Translations under genes and position numbers: made by a program | Origin: Chitinophagales bacterium | GTDB lineage: Bacteria; Bacteroidota; Bacteroidia; Chitinophagales; UBA2359 | NCBI GenBank assembly: GCA_020628375.1 | Contig: JAHDFD010000006.1 | Location: 60,100 to 124,099 of the forward strand | DNA: 64,000 bases | Direction of reading: 5' to 3' | Notes under the pieces: model-generated | Database searches by the model: none | What the model was told of the DNA's origin: nothing | What the model saw: the letters and a program-made list of their open reading frames with translations, nothing else | Shown here: positions 61,468 to 64,000 of the stretch, piece after piece | How positions within the stretch are numbered: the stretch's first letter is position 1 | How the letters are laid out: each line of letters opens with the position of its first letter

Positions 61468-64000
61468 CTATCGACGAATTTCGATAAAGCCTTTCTTATG
61501 ACTTTGAATTCCATCTATTTCAACTTCAAGTGTATAGAAGTAAGTACCAGCAGGAAGTTCTGTATTTGCTTTTGACTTTGCGCTCCATTGCGGTAATGTT
61601 CCATCATAAGCTGATTGGCTGAACACTTCTCTTCCTAAATTATCGAATACTTTGAAAGTACTTGTTTCAGGTTTACATTCATCGAACACTTTGTTCAGGT
61701 CAATTACATCATTCACTCCATCGCCATTTGGTGTAACAGCATTTGGTAATCTGAATGATGGACTATCAACATTACAAGGTACATGTGCTTCGACATTTAC
61801 AGTTACTGTTGCCTGATCGCACTGGTTATCACAACATACTTCATAAGTAAATGTGTATTCGCCAGTACCTCCTAATTCAGGAATATAAATAATACCTACA
61901 CCAGTAACCAATACGCTACCCACTTCAGGACCATCAACAACACTAATAGATGGAGCACTACAATCGTAATCATCATTATTTAATACATCGATTGTAATAC
62001 TTTGGTTATCAACTGTAGAATAAATATCATCGTTTGCATCGATACTTGGCATTGGTGTTCCAATACAATTACAGTTTCCATCTTCAACATCATTCATGGT
62101 TGTAGCATCGCCATCATCACATGCTGTTCCAGCCACAGGACAAGCGCCATCACAATTCTCACTTACCGTTACAAATACTGACGTTTGTGCAACTGTTCCG
62201 ACTTCATTAACTGCGTAAACAGTAATTTCATCGATACCAACAAAACCAGGAAGTGGCATGTAACGGAAACATTCATCACTGATAATACTTGTTGAACAAC
62301 CATATAATGATTCAAGATCAGTAATCTGGTAATCTATATAGATCGTATATCCTTCCTCAAATTCACAGAAGAATGGACAAATTGTAACCGGAGTCATAGG
62401 AGCCGTACAGTAATCTTCTGGCTGATTGTTACAATCTACCACTACTATTGTTACAGTTGCAGTAGAAGTTAATCCATCTTCATCTGTAATTGTATATGTG
62501 AATGTATCAGTTCCAATAAAATCAGGGTTCGGTGTGTAAACGAATTCACCATTTACTAAAGTTACTGTACCATTTGATGGTTGTGTAAAGTTAGTAATCG
62601 TGAAGTTTTCACCTTCCGGTTCGCTATCATTATCCAATACAGAAATAGTAACAGGCGTTCCACCTTGAGTAGTTTCACTATCATCAACAGCTACAGGAGG
62701 TAATTGAGGTTCCTCAATTGTAATTGTAACCGTTGTTGTATCTGTTCCACCATTTCCATCTGAAATAGTATAAGTGAAGGTATCTGTTCCGGTAAAGCCA
62801 GCATCTGGTGTATAAACAAATTCACCATCAACTAATACTACTGAACCATTCGAAGGCTGAGTGAAATCAATAACCGTTAAGTTATCTCCATCAGGATCAG
62901 AATCGTTAGGTAGTACAGGAATAGTTACCGGAGTATTTACCGCTGTAGTTGTATTATCAGGATTTGCAATTGGTGGTTCATTACCATCTACAACAATCGT
63001 TACTGTTGCAGTGTCTGTTCCACCATTTCCATCTGAAATAGTATAAGTAAAGGTATCTGTTCCGGTAAAGCCTGCATCAGGCGTATAGATAAACTCTCCA
63101 TCGACTAATACTACTGTACCATTTGATGGCTGAGTGTAATCAATAACTGTTAAGTCATCTCCATCAGGATCAGAATCATTGTTCAATACCGGAATAGTTA
63201 CCGGACTTCCATCACTTACATCGCTATCATCGACTGCTACAGGTGGATTGTTAGGATTACAATTTCCGATAGTTACATTGATCGTTAAAGCAACACACTG
63301 TCCATTAGAACCAATAGCATAGATCGTGATGAAGTCAGCACCAATATTTTCCATACCCGGAAGTGGTGTATAGATGAAACATCCGTTTGGCATTTCAGTT
63401 AATGAACAATTGTATAATGTTTCGTAGCTGTTGATCTTATATGGATCAAAATCTCCGAAATCAGGACAAACCTCAATTGGTGTCATTGCTTCAGTACAAA
63501 TATCATCTCCAGGTAACTGTATCGGATTATCACAATCAACTGGTTCTGGTTGTGGAACGTAACCAGCATCAACATCATTATTATCACTGTTTCCAACTGT
63601 AATTGTTACCTGACCGTTGCCACTTGCATCACTGTCTGTCGTTTCGTTTCCAACATTCGCATTAGTGAAACCATTTCCACCCGGTACATTAACAGGGAAT
63701 TGAATGATATATGTTTCGTAAGCCGGTACATTAAATGTAAACTCACCACTTGAATTAGTAATTGTAGTAGCTATTGTATTACCATTGCTATCCAATAATG
63801 TAATTGTAACACCAACTACCGGAGCATCTCCAGCATCTTGTTGACCATTCTCATTGTTATCGATAAATACGTAATCGCCAATATCAACTGTATCATCAGA
63901 TGGGTCATTTGGATCTCCACCATTCTGACATTCAATTAAATTGTTAACTCCGCCATTATCACAATCGGCTAATGCTAAACTACTTGTAGGATTTGCTAAA
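61468..64000 (-). CDS. T9SS type B adhesin, C-terminal part (runs off the right edge)
   Basis: The frame stays open to the right edge of the window (LANPTSSLALADCDNGG near the edge), so this is the C-terminal 843 residues of a longer gene. The internal TTG near 63795 is not a true start. Visible order: TSP3-like motif; SdrD-like domain (DYVFIDNNENGQQDAGD, then FTFNVPAYETYIIQFP); PLPG module; three Ig-like Big_9-type repeats (VLNNDSDPDGDDLTVIDYTQ, YTPDAGFTGTDTFTYTISDG); a second PLPG module; CDDGDATTMNDVEDGNC segment; an Ig-like domain; and the type B sorting domain (NAVTPNGDGVNDVIDLNKVF, FDNLGREVFSQ, LPAGTYFYTLEVEID). It is a tandem paralogue of the preceding adhesin and probably a product of duplication. 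Confidence 0.9.
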   Translation of the reverse strand, partial: LANPTSSLALADCDNGGVNNLIECQNGGDPNDPSDDTVDIGDYVFIDNNENGQQDAGDAPVVGVTITLLDSNGNTIATTITNSSGEFTFNVPAYETYIIQFPVNVPGGNGFTNANVGNETTDSDASGNGQVTITVGNSDNNDVDAGYVPQPEPVDCDNPIQLPGDDICTEAMTPIEVCPDFGDFDPYKINSYETLYNCSLTEMPNGCFIYTPLPGMENIGADFITIYAIGSNGQCVALTINVTIGNCNPNNPPVAVDDSDVSDGSPVTIPVLNNDSDPDGDDLTVIDYTQPSNGTVVLVDGEFIYTPDAGFTGTDTFTYTISDGNGGTDTATVTIVVDGNEPPIANPDNTTTAVNTPVTIPVLPNDSDPDGDNLTVIDFTQPSNGSVVLVDGEFVYTPDAGFTGTDTFTYTISDGNGGTDTTTVTITIEEPQLPPVAVDDSETTQGGTPVTISVLDNDSEPEGENFTITNFTQPSNGTVTLVNGEFVYTPNPDFIGTDTFTYTITDEDGLTSTATVTIVVVDCNNQPEDYCTAPMTPVTICPFFCEFEEGYTIYIDYQITDLESLYGCSTSIISDECFRYMPLPGFVGIDEITVYAVNEVGTVAQTSVFVTVSENCDGACPVAGTACDDGDATTMNDVEDGNCNCIGTPMPSIDANDDIYSTVDNQSITIDVLNNDDYDCSAPSISVVDGPEVGSVLVTGVGIIYIPELGGTGEYTFTYEVCCDNQCDQATVTVNVEAHVPCNVDSPSFRLPNAVTPNGDGVNDVIDLNKVFDECKPETSTFKVFDNLGREVFSQSAYDGTLPQWSAKSKANTELPAGTYFYTLEVEIDGIQSHKKGFIEIRR

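Noticed and set aside
63793..63795. A start codon for the third adhesin at a TTG near 63795
   Set aside because: The frame continues open to the window edge and encodes the expected SdrD-like and TSP3-like segments upstream, so this is an internal leucine codon.

Overview
The window is AT-rich and densely coded. It almost certainly comes from a member of the Bacteroidota that has a type IX secretion system (T9SS). The support is T9SS type A and type B C-terminal sorting domains, a PorP/SprF-family protein next to a giant gliding-type adhesin, a DUF1800/DUF1501 pair, an outer-membrane beta-barrel receptor with a carboxypeptidase-regulatory-like domain, and promoter-like sequences of the Bacteroidota type (TTG, then TAnnTTTG). 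I cannot place it below phylum with confidence. No rRNA, tRNA, CRISPR array, prophage or complete insertion sequence was seen.

Bases 1-15141 hold a truncated TonB-receptor-like gene, a galactose-mutarotase-like protein, a lipoprotein, recQ, a choice-of-anchor L adhesin with a type A sorting domain, a sterol-desaturase-type hydroxylase, two related double-zinc-ribbon proteins of unknown role, a repeat-rich 685-base gap, a DUF2442 protein, a coupled secreted-protein/TPR-lipoprotein pair and ornithine aminotransferase. Bases 15295-26490 hold a K+-dependent membrane pyrophosphatase, an SDR/membrane protein/AraC regulator group, a thioredoxin-like lipoprotein, a small zinc-finger membrane protein, a CbbX-like AAA ATPase, and a three-gene nitric-oxide signalling operon (H-NOX sensor, hybrid histidine kinase, LytTR response regulator).

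Bases 26748-34853 hold a secreted protein with two dockerin-like repeats, a fructosamine-kinase homologue that has lost its key catalytic residues, an ornithine cyclodeaminase homologue, an SDR without the usual catalytic tyrosine, the DUF1501/DUF1800 pair, and an acyl-CoA thioesterase.

The right part is dominated by three giant T9SS type B adhesins, all on the minus strand. The first (34997-48658, about 4550 residues) follows a PorP/SprF gene. The second (54419-61153, 2244 residues) and third (61468 to beyond the right edge) are tandem paralogues. Between the first and second lie an Lgt-like/radical SAM/small membrane protein operon and umuDC. The adhesins share DUF11, SdrD-like, SprB-like and Ig-like (Big_9-type) modules. 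They also share a recurring cysteine-containing module of about 95 residues, marked by a PLPG motif, that I do not recognise as a named family. At least two families of short intergenic repeats, built of nested hairpins and MITE-like, are scattered through the window.
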